Below, piece after piece: positions 12,637-24,440 of a stretch of DNA of 64,000 nucleotides (positions are counted from its first letter, which is position 1; every line of letters starts with the position of its first letter). Origin of the DNA: Oncomelania hupensis (taxonomy: Eukaryota; Mollusca; Gastropoda; Littorinimorpha; Pomatiopsidae); assembly GCA_036898135.1 (NCBI GenBank), contig CM072515.1, positions 23,075,700 to 23,139,699 on the forward strand, written 5' to 3'. A program made the translations under genes and the position numbers. The notes below the pieces were generated by a model. That model did no database searches. It was not told the origin of the DNA and saw only the letters and a list, made by a program, of their open reading frames with translations.

Positions 12637-12888
12637 GTGTTCAGTCGTCTGGGCGTCAGACTAGACACCCAAAGGCTGCAAGGGGGCGCCTCGGACTGCT
12701 TGAATGAGATCTTGTATCGACCAGCGCTTTGAGGAGCTCTTTAGTTGGAAAGGAACTATATAAAAACGATTAACTAACTACCTAACTAACTAACTAAAAT
12801 CGTATTCGCCAATGCTTGCAGCTTGTCTTGAGATTCGGACGTGTTTAAATGTTAGAAGTTGGATTTGGGATGTTCAATTTTGAAATTT

Positions 12889-14059
12889 TATCCCCCGTGG
12901 GGGTACCGGGGGTTTCAGTATAAATAGTATCCCCACTTTCTGGAAATTTAGTGCTTTAAATTTCCACAGTCGCTGTCTTTCTCCTTTGTTCTTTCTCATT
13001 CCTATTCTGTTCTATCAATCTACTATACTATCTTCTTATTCGCTAGACCAGTCACCTACCGTTTTTCTTTAAAAAAAACTCTTCCCGGACAAAACTCCTC
13101 ATTTGTGTGTGAGGTCTGTTGGATCAGCTTGGGAATATTGGCTGCTTTCTGCAAATGGTCACTGGGGCTTCCTATGATGTTATTATTTGGCAATGTAGGC
13201 ATTTTATATGTATTTGTTTTGTTGATATTGTATAATGATGTTTGTATTCTATTTTGTTTTGGTAAACGGGGGTTCGATAAATTAGTGTATAGCCTCAGAG
13301 TCCCCTGCGTGGGATGTCTTTATTGTACATTACATTACATTACATGATAATTGCTTTAGGTCCAGCGGACTCTTCCGAGCCAAATCAGGACCGGACAACC
13401 CCCAATCCGCATAAAAGATCTGCTGAAACAACCCTAGTGGTAACACTGAAGGCTCTCCACCAGCCAGTCACTTTAAAATAAAGACATCCCATGCAGGGGA
13501 CGCTGAGGCTGTACTGTAATGTATCGAACCCCCGTTTACAAAAACAAAATAGAATACAAACATCATTATTAATTATCAACAAAACACATACATATAAAAT
13601 GCCTACATTGCTAAATAATAACATCATAGGAAGCCCTAGTGATCACCTGGCAGAAAGTGTCCAATATTCCCAAGCTGATCCCACAGATCTGACACACAAA
13701 CAGGGAGTCTTGTCCCGGAAGAGTTTTCAAGAAAAAAGGTAGTTGACTGGTCTAGCGAAGAAGAAGATTGTATAGCAGATTGATAGAACAGAGCAGGAAT
13801 GAGAAAGACAGCGACAGTGGGAATTTAAAGCACTAAATTTCCAGAAAGTGGGGATACTATTTATACTGAAACCCCCGGCACCCCAACGGGGGTGTCTTTA
13901 TTGTAAAGTGACCGGCTAACTGTAGATTGGCTTCAGTGTTACCACCAGGGTTGTTTCGGCAGATCTTTAATGCGGATCAGGGGTGAGTCCTCTTTCACTT
14001 CTCTGGTCCTTATTTGGCTCGAAGAGTCAGCTGGAACTAAAGCAATAACCATGTAATGT
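12889..14059 (+). mobile_element. Family A element copy 1, interrupted
   Basis: It starts at the CCCCCGTGGGGGTACC end, carries the TATAAATAG motif and 3' GGTCC hairpin region of the family, and ends in ATGTAATGTA. The 13-bp duplication AATTTTGAAATTT flanks it (12876-12888 and 14060-14072). A complete inverted family A copy is inserted at 13328-13892. The copies show no protein-coding capacity. Confidence 0.92.
13328..13892 (-). mobile_element. Family A element copy 2, full length, nested
   Basis: A full 565-bp copy in the minus sense, from CCCCCGTTGGGG at 13892 down to an ATGTA-repeat tail at 13328. The 13-bp duplication TGTCTTTATTGTA (13315-13327 and 13893-13905) proves it inserted into copy 1, whose sequence is continuous once it is removed. 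Confidence 0.95.
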
Positions 14060-14273
14060 AATTTTGAAATTTCGTCATAAGGCAAAAGAGGCCAAATGTC
14101 ACGGACACGACCATGGCCATCGCACAGTCATGTACCGCACGCACAACGCGACGCAACAGTGGTGATACACATAAAACAAGTCACCAACGCAGATCTTATC
14201 AATAGTCACGGGCAGTGGTGTAAAGCGATGCTAACACTGTTAACAATCTATTATGTATCAATGCCACGACCAG

Positions 14274-14381
14274 AGAAAAAGAGAGAGAGGGAGGAGAGAA
14301 AAAGTGAAAGAGAAGGAAAGAGAAGAGAGACAGCAGAGAGAGGGGGGAGAGGAGAGAGAGAGAGGAGAGAAGAAAAGAGGG

Positions 14382-14449
<68 letters not shown>
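14274..14449 (+). repeat. GA-rich region ending in (GA)n
   Basis: Purine-rich imperfect GAGA/GGGA sequence from 14274, then about 30 pure AG units at 14389-14448. Confidence 0.92.
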
Positions 14450-14540
14450 AGGGAATCAGACAATAATAGTCATCATGAACCAGATTCCGCAATGTTGATA
14501 TTATAGGTTACTACTTCCAGCAAACACTAACAGTCAGAGT

Positions 14541-15381
14541 GACTATCCTATCCTATCATATCCTATCCCGTAACTCGGAGGTCGTAGGGGCACCACAGAT
14601 GATCGTTTAACCAGCGTACTCCATCTGTCCCTGTCCTCAGCAACCCTGATTGTTTCGCTCAGTGTCAAACCAGTCCATTCTCGAATGTTGTCCTCCCACC
14701 TCTTTTCGGTCTCCCTCTTCTTCTACCTCCTTGCACTGTGCCTTGCAGGATGATCTTTGCAAGACCTGATGATCTGGTGACGTGGCCATACCATCGGAGT
14801 TTCCGTTTCTTCACCACTATGAGCAGGTCATCGTGTTGTCCAATGGCTTGTGTGATGGTCTGTCGGACTTCGTCGTTGGTGGTGTGCTGGGTATAGGAAA
14901 TGCCCAGAAGTCTTCTGTAGCACCTCATCTCCATGCTTTGTATTCTTCGTTGTAGATCTGCTGTGAGGGTCCATGCTTCACAAGCATATAGGAAGATGGA
15001 GATGACAATGGAGCGCAGCAGTCTTACTTTGAAATGTAGACTGATGGTCCTGTCTTTCCAAATGGGCTTCAACCTTGTCAGGGCAGCAGTTGTTTGTGCG
15101 ATAATGGAGATAACTTCCTGTCGGGACCCATTGTCTGATACAATGGCTCCTAAATATTGGAACTATGCACTGTGTTGAGGGAGTGGCCTTGGGCTTTGAT
15201 GTCCGTGTTGATGTCATTGGTGTTGTTGGTCATCATTTTGGTCTTCTCTGCACTTATTTCCATTCTATAGGCTCTGGAGGTGGTGTCAAGCCTCTGTACC
15301 CGCTGTTCAAGTTCTTGTTCCTCTCCAGCCAATCCATCAATGTCATCCGCAAAACGAAGGTTGGAGATTGCTCTTCCCCCT
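14541..15381 (-). mobile_element. RTE LINE fragment, minus strand
   Basis: The 3' part of RTE, from the segment just after the FADD motif to the AGGAT-type tail at 14543-14570. Frames are interrupted by single-base indels, for example near 14705 (a T missing compared with the full copy) and near 15150. The 5' end stops at CCCCCT, with no clear target duplication. Confidence 0.9.
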
Positions 15382-15384
15382 AAC

Positions 15385-15692
15385 TCTAGGAATAACTAAC
15401 ACAGCACTGAATGAACACGGAGTCTACACCCACCATTAGCAATAGCTCAGACTGAAGGGGGACGAGGGAGAGGAGATGGGGGGGGGGAGGAAGATGGGGA
15501 GTGGAACATCCCAAGAGGGGATAGTAGAGACCTAAACCAACACTGCACCACCAGAGCGAAAACAAATTCATACTACTAAAGACGGACACAGCCAAAATGG
15601 CCCAATTCTTATCACGGCCACCGCGGGAATCGAACCTGGGTCATCGGTGTGCCAGGCGAACGTTCTACCTCTGAGCTACGGAGGTGGGGGTG
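15385..15692 (-). mobile_element. SINE-D, tRNA-derived
   Basis: On the minus strand the 5' head is tRNA-like: an A box in CCGTAGCTCAGAGGTAGAAC and a B box in CCAGGTTCGATTCCCGC. The body contains a GGTTTAGGTCTCTACTATCC-type segment shared with two other copies (45595-45715, 55915-56160). It lacks a foldable tRNA 3' half, so it is a SINE and not a tRNA gene. Confidence 0.75.
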
Positions 15693-15845
15693 AAGGCGAA
15701 GGGAAGGTGGGGAAGGGCTAACATACTCCCCCATACTGAGAAACAGGAAAATGATGGTAGCGATACGTGTGGATGATGACTGAAATTACCGAGAAAGTGA
15801 AACAGGAGAAGGAGAAGGACGAGAAGACATCAACAACAACAAAAA

Positions 15846-16272
<427 letters not shown>

Positions 16273-16291
16273 AACAACGACGACAGCGACT

Positions 16292-16390
16292 GAGAAGAAG
16301 AAGAAGAAGAAGAAGAAGAAGAAGAAGAAGAAGAAGAAGAAGAAGAAGAAGAAGAAGAAGAAGAAGAAGAAGAAGAAGAAGAAGAAGAAA
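16292..16390 (+). repeat. (GAA)n microsatellite
   Basis: About 32 GAA units, nearly pure. Poly-K and poly-S open frames are artefacts. Confidence 0.97.
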
Positions 16391-16630
16391 GAAGGAAAGA
16401 TGACAACCACGATTCAGAAGAGGAGAAAGCGGAAGAGAATAACGTCGATGGGAGTAATGACGATGACACAGAAAAAACGATCATGATGACGATTATGAAG
16501 ATAACTATCACGACGACAATTATTTTGGCGATGCTGAACAAAAAAATAGAATAAATTCAGCACTTGAACTTGATGCACACTAGACAAAATTAAATATTGA
16601 TAAGAAATCTGGTTCTGCAGCAGTAATAAG

Positions 16631-17246
16631 TTACTTAGTTAGTTATACATTGCTTACAGGGTCCAGCGGACTGCAAAGAGCCGAATCAGGACCACAAAAT
16701 CAAGACCACAACTTGGCTGAAAGAGGACTCGCCCTTGATCCGCATAAAAGATCTGCCGAAACAACCCTTGTGGTAATACTGAGCTGAAGGCACTCCACCA
16801 GCCGGTTACTTTACAATAAAGACATCACAAAGCAGGGGACTCTGAGGCTATACTCTAATTTATCGAACCTCCTTTTACAAAAACAAAACAGAATATAAAC
16901 ATCATTATAAAATATCAACAAAACACATACATATAAAATGGCTACATTGCCAAATAATAACATCATAGGATGCCCCAGCGACCACCTGGCAGAAAGCGTC
17001 CAATATTGCCAAGCTGATCCAACAGACCTCACACACAAGCGAGGAGTTTTGTCCCGGAAATTTTTTCAAGAAAAAATGTAGGTGGCTGGTTTAGCGAAGA
17101 GGAAGATAGTATAGTAGAATAATAGAACAGAGTAGGAATGAGAAAGAACAAAGGAGAAAGACAGCGACAGTGGGAATTTAAAGCACTAAATTTCCAGAAA
17201 GTGGGGATACTATTTAAAATGAAACCCCCGGCACCCTCACGGAGGA
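16631..17246 (-). mobile_element. Family A element copy 3 (variant subfamily)
   Basis: Minus-sense family A copy flanked by the 12-bp duplication AGCAGTAATAAG (16619-16630 and 17247-17258). The 5' end is CCTCCGTGAGGGTGCC. Compared with copies 2 and 9 it carries an extra segment containing GTGGTCTTGATTTTGTGG before the 3' hairpin, and its tail is an AACTA-type repeat, not ATGTA. This defines a second subfamily with copies 4 and 7. Confidence 0.92.
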
Positions 17247-17459
17247 AGCAGTAATAAGCAGGGACACATTTATTGCAGACAACATGATAAAGATAACATA
17301 ATATGCCTGGCACAATGATGAACTAGGTTCCAATCCCCTGGTAGGCATGATAACAGTGGGGCAAGTTTTAAAAACTGTCCAACATAACAGTATGATTGCT
17401 CAGCTGGTGGTTCAGTGTTGATTTAGGTCTTTACTAGTCCCCTCTTTCCTGGGATGGAA
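17247..17459. other. Spacer, no gene seen
   Basis: A short stretch between two family A copies. I recognise nothing in it. Confidence 0.5.
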
Positions 17460-18095
17460 TTAGTTAATTAGTTATTCATTGCTTACAGGGTCCAGCGGAC
17501 TGCAAAGAGTCGAATTAGGACTACAAAATCAAGACCATAACTTGGCTGAAAGAGGACTCACCCCTGATCCGCATAAAAGATCTGCTGAAACAACCCGCCA
17601 GCCGGTCCCTGTACAATAAAGGCATCCCACGCAGGGGACTCTGAGGTTTTGTCCCCTATACACATCGTGTCCGGGGACGTTAATTTAGAATGCGAATGCG
17701 ACTCTGAGGCTATACTCTAATGTATCGAACCCCCGTTTGCAAAACAAAATAGAATACAAACATCATTACAAAATATCAACAATACACATACATATATAAA
17801 ATGGCTTCATTGCTAAATAATAATATCACAGGAAGCCCTAGTGACCATTTGGCAGAAAGCGTCCAATATTCCCAAGGTGAAACAACGGACCTGATACACA
17901 AATGAAGAGTTTTGTTCCGGAAGAGTTTTCAAGAAAAAAAAAGGTAGGTGACTGGTCTAGCGAAGAAGGAAATAGTATAGTAGATTGATATAACAGAGTA
18001 CGAATGAGAAAGAACAAATGAGAAAGAAAGCGAAAGCAGGAATTTAATTACTACATTTTCAGAAAGTCGGAATACTCTTTATACAGAAACTCTCT
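17460..18095 (-). mobile_element. Family A element copy 4 with small insertion
   Basis: Minus-sense copy of the same subfamily as copy 3, with a TTAGTTAATTAG-type tail at its low-coordinate end. The 5' end is decayed (CTCTCTCCCGTCTG). It contains an extra 53-bp segment at 17647-17699 flanked by the direct repeat GACTCTGAGG. No target duplication is visible around the whole copy. Confidence 0.85.
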
Positions 18096-18147
18096 CCCGT
18101 CTGTCGTATCACAAATGGTTAATCGTCAATGTTCATTCTAACATTAT

Positions 18148-19790
18148 TGTTACGTTTGCGACGCGCAAGATAGTAGGCTACGTGTGAGACGCGCACGGTA
18201 GATCCGATCGTTTTGTTTTGCAAAGCATTCAATAACAGAGCGTATTTACGTTTGATTTGATTTTGCGTTGTTGTTAGAAGAAGCTTAGTATAATGTTGAT
18301 AATTTTCGTTGGTCGATATTATTGGATAAATCTCTAGGGTTGCTTGTTTACAATCGATCGAAGGATCTAGATAGATCCACTAGATCCACTAGAAGCTGAG
18401 AGATTCTTTTGGGATGGGGAAAGTTGTATGACGTAAGACATTGATGACGAAGCTTATTTTGATTGGTTGTAATTGCGTCACTGTCACAAAGAGAGGGGTT
18501 GGGGGATGGGGGTAAGCTCTTAATCTCTCGCGCTGTATTACCTCCTTTGTTAGGTTAATGGTGCGATGACATTCGAGAGATTAATGCTAGGAGAGACTAA
18601 ATAAATGAGGGGCAGTAAGGGGATAGACGAGAGAAGATGGTAGACTACACTAGATGAGAAATTCAAATACAAAGGCCAGTCTGGATAAGTGCAATTTCTA
18701 ACGATTCAAATTTATTAATTCGAAGTGGGTAGTCTAGGTCAAATAATTCTAAAGTGAGTCACGGGGGTAGCGTCTATCAGTAGGGAGTAGCTCGGAGATA
18801 TTCTGGGTGGTCGATATCTGGGGTACTAGTGCTACTGTGGACTGATTTCATCACAGGGCAGGAGTGTATCTGTATGGTTTCAGAGTCTCTCTGATAATCT
18901 GGCGAGTGGTGATTCTCGTAGGGTCAATCACTTAGCTGGGTATAGGAGGGCGGCGGTTGATCCAAGATACTCTGGGTGGCCTGTTTACCAGGGTTGGCGT
19001 CGCGTGGTCAGTGATGCAGGTTAGTCGGTCACGCGGTGATGCAATGACCACGAGTGCTTGTCTTGTGGGAGGGACAGGTCTAGATTCCAGCTTTCGTTGC
19101 TAGCTGTCTAGGAAATGGCGAAGTTCAGAGTAACGCTTCTCGTTGACTCCCTGGGTTGTCAGGGGCCTGCAGCGGGTCAGCGACTGGAAGATGATACAGG
19201 GCCGGGGTAATTCGCCCGGTACAGGAGCCGTCTTGACTCAGACGGGGGGAAGCACACGAGTACTGCCGTAGCTCAGAGGTCGACCGGTGATGGGGACGTG
19301 TCTTCGGACAGGTTGTGGCTTCAGGGCTGGAAGAGTTTCGACTGACCCCGAGTCGAACGGCGTGTCAGGCTTTAACAAGGGATTCCCCGAGGGGCGGGGC
19401 TTAAGCAACTGGGCCAGCGAGCCTGCTAGGGATGACTGGTTGAGTGGAGATTGTCGCTGGCTGTGTGTGTGATGAATGGCTGGTGGCAGCTTAGCTCAGA
19501 GGTCGATTGCACGCCTCGTCACAGTCACGCTGGAATGTTCTAACGTTATCTGGAGTATAGAAAAATTATATAATTGATGCACTGTGTCTGAAAAGGGGAG
19601 AAAGTGGAAAAAGCGATTGTATGCAGTTGTTGATGTATGCTGAATAAAGTTGGAAAACTTCATACGACGACTCCTGCCTTTTTTGCTGAGTGAACAGGTT
19701 GCGTGGATAAACGAATCCGAGTTACACTTATCAAGATTCAAGCATCGGGGCTGAATAAACTACTGATCAAAACCAACATCGAGTGTAACA
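18148..19790 (+). mobile_element. Solo LTR (LTR-1), interrupted by another LTR
   Basis: The ends TGTTACG and GTGTAACA are inverted repeats with TG...CA termini. The 5-bp duplication ATTAT flanks it (18143-18147 and 19791-19795). About 596 bp matches the LTR-1 copies at 25183, 56320, 58246 and 60744. The centre is split by LTR-2. No internal retrotransposon region is attached, so it is a solo LTR left by recombination. Confidence 0.9.
18482..19523. mobile_element. Solo LTR-like insertion (LTR-2) inside LTR-1
   Basis: The 1042-bp insert begins TGTCACAAAG and ends CTCGTCACA, with the 5-bp duplication GTCAC on each side (18477-18481, 19524-19528). In the uninterrupted LTR-1 at 58246-58831 that GTCAC occurs once at the matching position. 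TG...CA ends plus a 5-bp duplication fit an LTR, but I see no second copy to confirm the family. It contains two related segments with TAGCTCAGAGGTCGA, near 19267 and 19490. Confidence 0.8.
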
Positions 19791-19795
19791 ATTAT

Positions 19796-20455
19796 AATTA
19801 TGGATTTATATCATGTGAACACCGGAGGAGTGCTTTTTTTATATATAATTTGTTTGTTTTTCCCTAGGAGATAAAAATATTCTCAGTGGGGTGGTTTTAC
19901 TGACAGCGCTTTTTTTCCTCCCACGCCGGTCGTTTCTACTGAATCTCTTGGAGTCCTTCTGGATCGCTCTTCTGTAACCCCATACCTCACCCTCATCCAA
20001 CGCCACTCTTCGCCCCATAAACATCCTCTCTCTCTCTCTCGCTCTCCCTCTTTCTCTCTTTTTTTTCTTACCCATCCCCCCTCCTCCCACTCTCTCTTTC
20101 TGTCATCCTAAGGAAGTGGCATTAACATTGTTTCAGGGTCCCCCACTCCCATCCCACTCTCATTCCGCTCTGTTACGTCTCTTAACAAAGCCGACCTGAA
20201 AGCTGGACTGCACATTACTCTGCTTTCATATTTTCCGTAGACCGAAATTAATTAAAATTCCACATTTCAGAACGGAAATCGTCATAATTTCTTAACTTGC
20301 GTCAAGCAACTACCGGCGTAGTTGAAAAGGGAGATTTTTAAAAAAATTGTTTAAGACAGAAAGAAAGAAAGAGGGTATTCCTTGTAAAGAGTTGCCTTTA
20401 CACGCGTGTTTAGCTAGAATGAAACAAAGCATGCGTTCCAGCGTGCGTGGGTGCA
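19796..20455. other. No gene seen
   Basis: CT-rich at 20025-20060 and otherwise unremarkable. Open frames here follow from the pyrimidine-rich stretches. Confidence 0.5.
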
Positions 20456-20495
20456 CAGGCGCATTAACGTCCATTCTTCTAGGTTAATGCGCCTG
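20456..20495. repeat. Perfect 13-bp-stem hairpin
   Basis: CAGGCGCATTAAC and its exact complement GTTAATGCGCCTG are separated by a 14-base loop. It lies just upstream of a SINE-E 3' end. Confidence 0.85.
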
Positions 20496-20514
20496 TGGTG
20501 GGTGTGGTCAAAGG

Positions 20515-20605
20515 CAATGTTATCGGCTAGCGCCTTGAGCTGCTCTTGAGCTGCGAATGCACTATATAACAACGATTATATAAATTAATAAATAATGCTC
20601 TAAGT
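20515..20605 (+). mobile_element. SINE-E 3' end
   Basis: GCCTTGAGCTGCTCTTGAGC is followed by an ACTATATAACAACGATTATA-type end and an AAAT-type tail. The 5' portion is unrecognised. Confidence 0.6.
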
Positions 20606-20685
20606 TCACAGGCACTCAAGAAGGATTCTTGGCTCAGCTCACCATTGAAAGTCAAGACGACTCATACAAGTTTAAACGATGATTT

Positions 20686-23600
20686 CCTATCCTATCCTGT
20701 CCCATAACCCGAAGGTCGTAGGGGCACCACAGATGATCGTTTAACCAGCATACTCCATCTTTCTCTGTCCTCAGCAGCCCTCATGGCTTCGCTCAGTGTC
20801 AAACCAGTCCATTCTCGAATGTTGTCCTCCCACCTCTTTTTCGGTCTCCCCCTTCTTCTACCTCCTTGCACTGTGCCTTGCAGAATGGTCTTTGCAAGGC
20901 CTGATGATCTGGTGACGTGGCCATACCATCGGAGTTTCCGTTTCTTCACCACTGTGAGCAGGTCATCGTGTTGTCCAATGGCTTGTGTGATGGTCTGTCG
21001 GACTTCGTCGTTGGTGATGTGTTGGGTATAGGAAATGCACAGAAGTCTTCTGTAGCACCTCATCTCCATGCTTTGTATTCTTCGTTGGAGATCTGCTGTG
21101 AGGGTCCATGCTTCGCAAGCATATAGGAAGATGGAGATGACCAGAGAGCGCAGCAGTCTTACTTTGGAATGTAGACTGATGGTTCTGTCTTTCCAAATGG
21201 GCTTCAACCTTGTCAGGGCAGCAGTTGTTTGTGCGATCCTGGAGAGGACTTCCTGTCGAGACCCATTGTCTGACACAATGGCTCCTAAATATTTGAAGCT
21301 GTGCACTGTGTTGAGGGATTGGCCTTGTACTTTGATGTCCGTGTTGATGCCATTGGTGTTGTTGGTCATCATTTTGGTCTTCTCTGCACTTATTTCCATT
21401 CCATAAGCTCTGGAGGTGGTGTCAAGCCTCTGTACAAGCTGTTCAAGTTCTTGTTCCTCTCCAGCCAATCCATCAATATCATCCGCAAAACGAAGATTGG
21501 AGATTGCTCTGCCCCCTATGCTGACTGTGCCTTCGTGATCTGCAAGAGCATCTGACATGATGCGCTCTAGGAAGATGTTGAAGAGTGTTGGAGAGAGTAG
21601 GCATCCTTGACGCACACCGATTGTTGTTCTGAACCAGTTCCCGATGACGCTGTTATGGAGGACTGCACTGGTAGCCTTGTCATACAGGCTTTTGATGACT
21701 TCTATAATTTTAGGGCTGATGTTGTACACTTTCATGGTTGCCCATAGAGCTGCATGCCAGACTCGGTCAAATGCCTTCTTGAAGTCTATGAACACATGAT
21801 ATAGATGTTGTTGGTGCTGTAGGTATTTCTCACAGATTATTCTGAGGTTGAAAATCTGTTCAGTGGTACTTCGCCCTGCCATGAATCCTGCTTGTTCTTC
21901 AGCTATGATTTGTTCAGCTTGTGGTTTCAACCTGTTGAGTATTATTTTCAGGAGGACCTTGCTGGGATGGCTGATGAGGCTGATGGTGCGGTAATTTTCA
22001 CACTCCTGAAGATTACCTTTTTTTGGGAAGAGTGATGACAAGCGACTGGGTCCATGGTGTAGGCCATTCCCCACTCTGCCAGATCTTGTTACAGATAATG
22101 GTGAGAGCATCAGTCATTGCTTCTCCTCCTGCTTGTAGCAGTTCCGCTGGTATGTTGTCCACTCCCGCTGACTTCCCTTTCTTCAGCGATTGCACTGCTG
22201 TCTCAACTTCTTCCCGGAGAATTGGGAGGATTTCTTCTTCTTCTCTGCTCTCGGGACATTCTAGAACTGATGGGTCTCCATTTGGTGTATGGTTGTAAAG
22301 GTCAGAGCAGTACTCTGTCCATCTGTCCAAGACTTCTTGTTCTTCTGTAAGGCAAATGCCAGACTTGCTTTGGATAGTGGAGACTTTGGGCTGTTTAACA
22401 CTTGTCAGCCGCTTCACAGTCTGGTAGGCCTTCTTGCTGTTGTTCTTGTTCAGATTGTTCTCTATTTCCTGGCATTGATCTTCTATCCAGTTCTCCTTTG
22501 CTGTGCGCATGCCTTTTCGGATGTCATTGTTGATTTTTCGGTAGACATCAGCTCCCTGTGAGGTGTTCTTTTTCTTTTTTAACTCTCTTCGTTTATCACA
22601 CAGATCCAAAAGTTCAGGTGTGATCCACGGCTTCTTCTTTGGTCGGTGCTTGCCAAGGATCTCAGTGGCGGCATCTGTTACAGCTGAGTTGAAGGTATTG
22701 GTCATGGTGTTGACATCTACTTCGCCTGCCCCCAAAATAAGCAGTGGTGCAAATTTCCCTCCAATTGTGGCCTGAAATATTTTTGCCACCTCCGGGTCTT
22801 GCAGTTTGTCCAGGTCGAACTTCAGCCTAGTGCACTTTGCTGTATTTACTCTCTTCAAATGGAGCCGGAAAGACATCATCACGAGATCGTGGTCACTTCC
22901 AATGTCTGCTCCTGGAAAAGTGCGTGTCCTGCCAATGTTGATGCTTGATCTGAAGCGTTTCTTGACCATGATGTAGTCGATCTGGTTGTGATGTTCCCAG
23001 CCGGGACTGTGCCATGTCCATCGTCTGGATTTTTTGTGGAGACCAAGCGTGTTTGCCAGTACCAGATTGTTGTATCTGGCAAACTCCAATAGCCTCAGAC
23101 CCCTGTCATTTGTCTCGTTGTTGCAGTGGGGTCCGCATGTGTCTCCCCAGTTGTGGTGCGCATCTTGGCCAACCTTGGCATTCCAGTTGCCTTGCACTAT
23201 GACTATGTCCTTCTTCGGCACTTGGTCAAGGACCGCCTGTAGATTTTCATAAAAATCCTCCACTTCGCTGTCTTCATAGTCTGATGTTGGGGCATAGGCC
23301 TGGATGATGGTAATGTTGAAAGGGGTTGCTCTCAGACGGATGGTAATGAGTCTACTGGAGACTGGGCGGCAACCCATGACAGTGGCTAGAATGTTCTTGT
23401 GGACCAGGAATCCAACGGCGTGTTCGTGCCTGTCATCTCTACCGCTGAAATAGAGCTTGTGGCCTTTGTCAGTCGTTGTTTCACCTAGGCCTTTCCAGCG
23501 CAGTTCGCTGATACCTAGAACGTTCCATCGATAGTGGTCCAGCTCGTGGGCCAGTTCTTCTAATTTTCCTTCCGCAGTTAGGGTCCTGACATTCCAGGTT

Positions 23601-24026
23601 CCTATGACGATGTTGTTTCTCGTGCGGATCTTGCTAATTTGTCCATCAGTAGCATACTTTTCACCTCCGTCCTGGTGGCCAACGGAAGGCGCGGTCCTTG
23701 TTCCGGGCGACGACCGATCCGGCATGGAATTAGTGGATAGCCTCATCATGTGTTGTGTCTTGGGCAAAAAAAAAAGACCTGGCAGGGCCCAATCCTCTCC
23801 AGGCTGTTGGCCACAGCCGAAATCCACGAATACAGTGTGGCTCGCCTTGGCCCTGAGCACGTGGTCGTTGAACCTGTAGTAACGTGAGGTTCCTCCGCCC
23901 TGGCCGGTGACTTCTGTGTAGAAGACTTTCGCCCAGTGATGCCGTGCTAACATCACCCCTGTTAGTCGCCTCTTACGACACGCCGGGAAACGTTGGGTCT
24001 ATTCTATTTGCCCGAACCCACAGAGC
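20686..24026 (-). mobile_element. Full-length RTE-clade LINE
   Basis: The 3341-bp element is flanked by the 11-bp duplication AACGATGATTT (20675-20685 and 24027-24037), so both ends are defined. The 5' end begins GCTCTGTGGGTTCGGGC, with about 73 bases of leader before the first ATG at 23953. One endonuclease-reverse transcriptase protein is encoded. Coding sequence runs into a short pentamer tail (AGGAT type) with essentially no 3' UTR. A single EN-RT frame plus a very short pentameric 3' tail is characteristic of the RTE clade. Confidence 0.95.
20692..23953 (-). pseudogene. RTE endonuclease-reverse transcriptase, one frameshift
   Basis: The upstream frame (646 residues from ATG 23953) holds the apurinic-type endonuclease: GTWNVRTL (N121), SELRWKG (E150), QAYAPT, NQIDYIM and SDHD (D354, H355). 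The catalytic GD[FW]NA motif reads GNWNA (N256, codon 23186-23188), a D-to-N change expected to impair cleavage. The RT domain begins at SAGVDNIPAELL. A 7-base A run (plus-strand T7, 22018-22024) shifts the frame; six would keep it. After it come FIDFKKAFD, VRQGCLLSP and the catalytic FADDID (21489-21478), then a basic C-terminal region. The two parts make about 1,080 residues. It could be a sequencing slip or true decay. Confidence 0.93.
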
Positions 24027-24244
24027 AACGATGATTTAACATTTTCAAAACAGGATTGGTAGTGCTTGATTTTTTTTTTTTTAATCTAGAATACACTGTG
24101 CCTAACATAAAGCGAACAAACAATAAAACAATCGGTCTATGTAAAACATGGATACAGAATTAATGACGTAAGATAATTAGGCTATAAACTTATATATACA
24201 TACGAAATTAGTCTCTTCTATCCATGTAACAGAGGACAAGGGAG

Positions 24245-24341
24245 AGAGCAGAGAGAGAGAGAGAGAGAGAGGGTGAGTGGGGAAGAGAGACAGATAGACA
24301 GGCAAACAGGCAAAAAGAGACAGAGAGACAGACAAACAGAC

Positions 24342-24436
<95 letters not shown>

Positions 24437-24440
24437 GAGA
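24245..24440 (+). repeat. (GA)n with GACA-rich centre
   Basis: A short GA tract (24250-24271), a GACAGACAAACAG-type centre, then about 43 pure GA units to about 24432. GACA motifs recur at 24570-24660. Confidence 0.95.

Noticed and set aside
15603..15692. tRNA gene on the minus strand
   Set aside because: A and B boxes present, but the acceptor stem does not close and the body matches SINE-D copies.
20783..21555. Plus-strand frames of 80-110 codons over the RTE
   Set aside because: Antisense shadows of the reverse transcriptase.
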